51,653 nucleotides of DNA. It comes from Rhodoblastus sp964425315 (lineage in GTDB: Bacteria; Pseudomonadota; Alphaproteobacteria; Rhizobiales; Beijerinckiaceae). Position 1 is the stretch's first letter. Each line of letters begins with the position of its first letter. The notes beneath the pieces are model-generated. The model saw only the letters and a program-made list of their open reading frames with translations, searched no databases and was not told the DNA's origin. Both the position numbers and the translations under genes were made by a program. This document shows, one piece after another, positions 51,349-51,653 of the stretch. The stretch lies in assembly GCA_964425315.1 (NCBI GenBank), contig CAYRNB010000008.1:1-51653 (forward strand), written 5' to 3'.

Positions 51349-51653
51349 TCAGTCGCGCATGGCGTAGAATTTGCCGCGCAAAGCGGCGATTTTTCGCGGA
51401 TTGACCGCAAGCGGACCAGCCGAATCGAGGCGCGCGCCAATCAGCGCCAGACGCCGCCAGGCGACGCGGGCGGCGAAGATTCTTTCGATTTCGTCGTCGA
51501 AGAAATGGAAAAAATCCGGGATGGCCTGGTCTTTGGCGAGGCGCAGGCGCAGGCCGCCGCTGGAGCGGTCAAGAATGGTCGCTTCGACGAGAAAGCGATC
51601 GGCGCAGTCGAGGATTTTTCCCGAACGCAGCCGCGTGCGTCGCCGCTGGTCGC
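51349..51653 (-). CDS. PilZ-domain protein (5' end beyond window)
   Basis: The last 100 codons of a minus-strand gene that begins past the right edge. The PilZ motifs are visible: an RRR-x-R type run (QRRRTRLRSGK) and DRSSGG (D/NxSxxG), followed by a beta-barrel pattern (VAWRRLALIGARLDSAG). Such domains bind cyclic-di-GMP. It converges on rem and, with the GGDEF protein at 2071 and the PilZ chemoreceptor at 13437, is the third cyclic-di-GMP element in the window. Confidence 0.82.
   Translation of the reverse strand, partial: DQRRRTRLRSGKILDCADRFLVEATILDRSSGGLRLRLAKDQAIPDFFHFFDDEIERIFAARVAWRRLALIGARLDSAGPLAVNPRKIAALRGKFYAMRD

Overview
The window is a large flagellar and chemotaxis gene cluster from a GC-rich alphaproteobacterium. 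Gene content and local order match the flagellar regulon of the Hyphomicrobiales (Rhizobiales): flgE-flgK-flgL-flaF-flbT-flgD-fliQ-flhA-fliR, motA-fliM-fliN-fliG-flhB, flgF-fliI, flgB-flgC-fliE-flgG-flgA-flgI-motE-flgH-fliL-fliP-flagellin, fliF-fliH-motB-motC-fliK, and a Rem/FtcR-type regulator. The blocks are shuffled relative to Sinorhizobium. A Methylocystaceae/Beijerinckiaceae-like host is possible, but that is inference; no rRNA or tRNA gene is present to settle it.

Layout. Positions 1-3030 hold a partial acyl-CoA synthetase (minus), a SAM methyltransferase (plus) and a receiver-GGDEF diguanylate cyclase (minus). From 3232 to 13310 a plus-strand operon-like block encodes hook, junction, flagellin-control and export-gate genes. 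It ends with a FliJ-like protein, a muramidase-less FlgJ, a FlgN-like chaperone and a FliL-like protein. A soluble globin-MCP-PilZ chemoreceptor follows (13437-15551). From 20415 down to 15574 the minus strand carries motA, fliM, fliN, fliG, flhB and a small unknown gene. flgF, fliI and an unknown membrane protein run forward to 23287 and meet cheB tail to tail.

An AT-rich gap (24303-24666) then leads into a long plus-strand run: an unknown Cys-containing protein, cheA, cheW, cheY, cheR, an ATP-grasp protein, the rod, ring and FliP genes, one flagellin, and a TPR-O-GlcNAc-transferase-like enzyme. A glycosyltransferase and a methyltransferase lie on the minus strand (42496-41103). fliF, fliH, motB, motC, fliK and a lytic transglycosylase run forward to 49853. 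A J-domain-like gene (minus), rem (plus) and a partial PilZ gene (minus) close the window.

How it works together. The export apparatus (FlhA, FlhB, FliP, FliQ, FliR, FliI, FliH), MS and C rings (FliF, FliG, FliM, FliN), rod, rings, hook, filament and stator (MotA, MotB with rhizobial MotC and MotE) are nearly complete. FliO was not recognised. Flagellin expression is probably tuned by FlaF/FlbT acting on the flagellin leader, which has a hairpin covering the ribosome site. The rem promoter holds an exact CtrA-type box (TTAA-N7-TTAAC), suggesting cell-cycle control. Three proteins (GGDEF, PilZ-MCP, PilZ) suggest cyclic-di-GMP control of motility. The least explained parts are the TPR-glycosyltransferase/GT2/methyltransferase module next to flagellin, the ATP-grasp gene between cheR and flgB, and the tandem palindromes between fliE and flgG.
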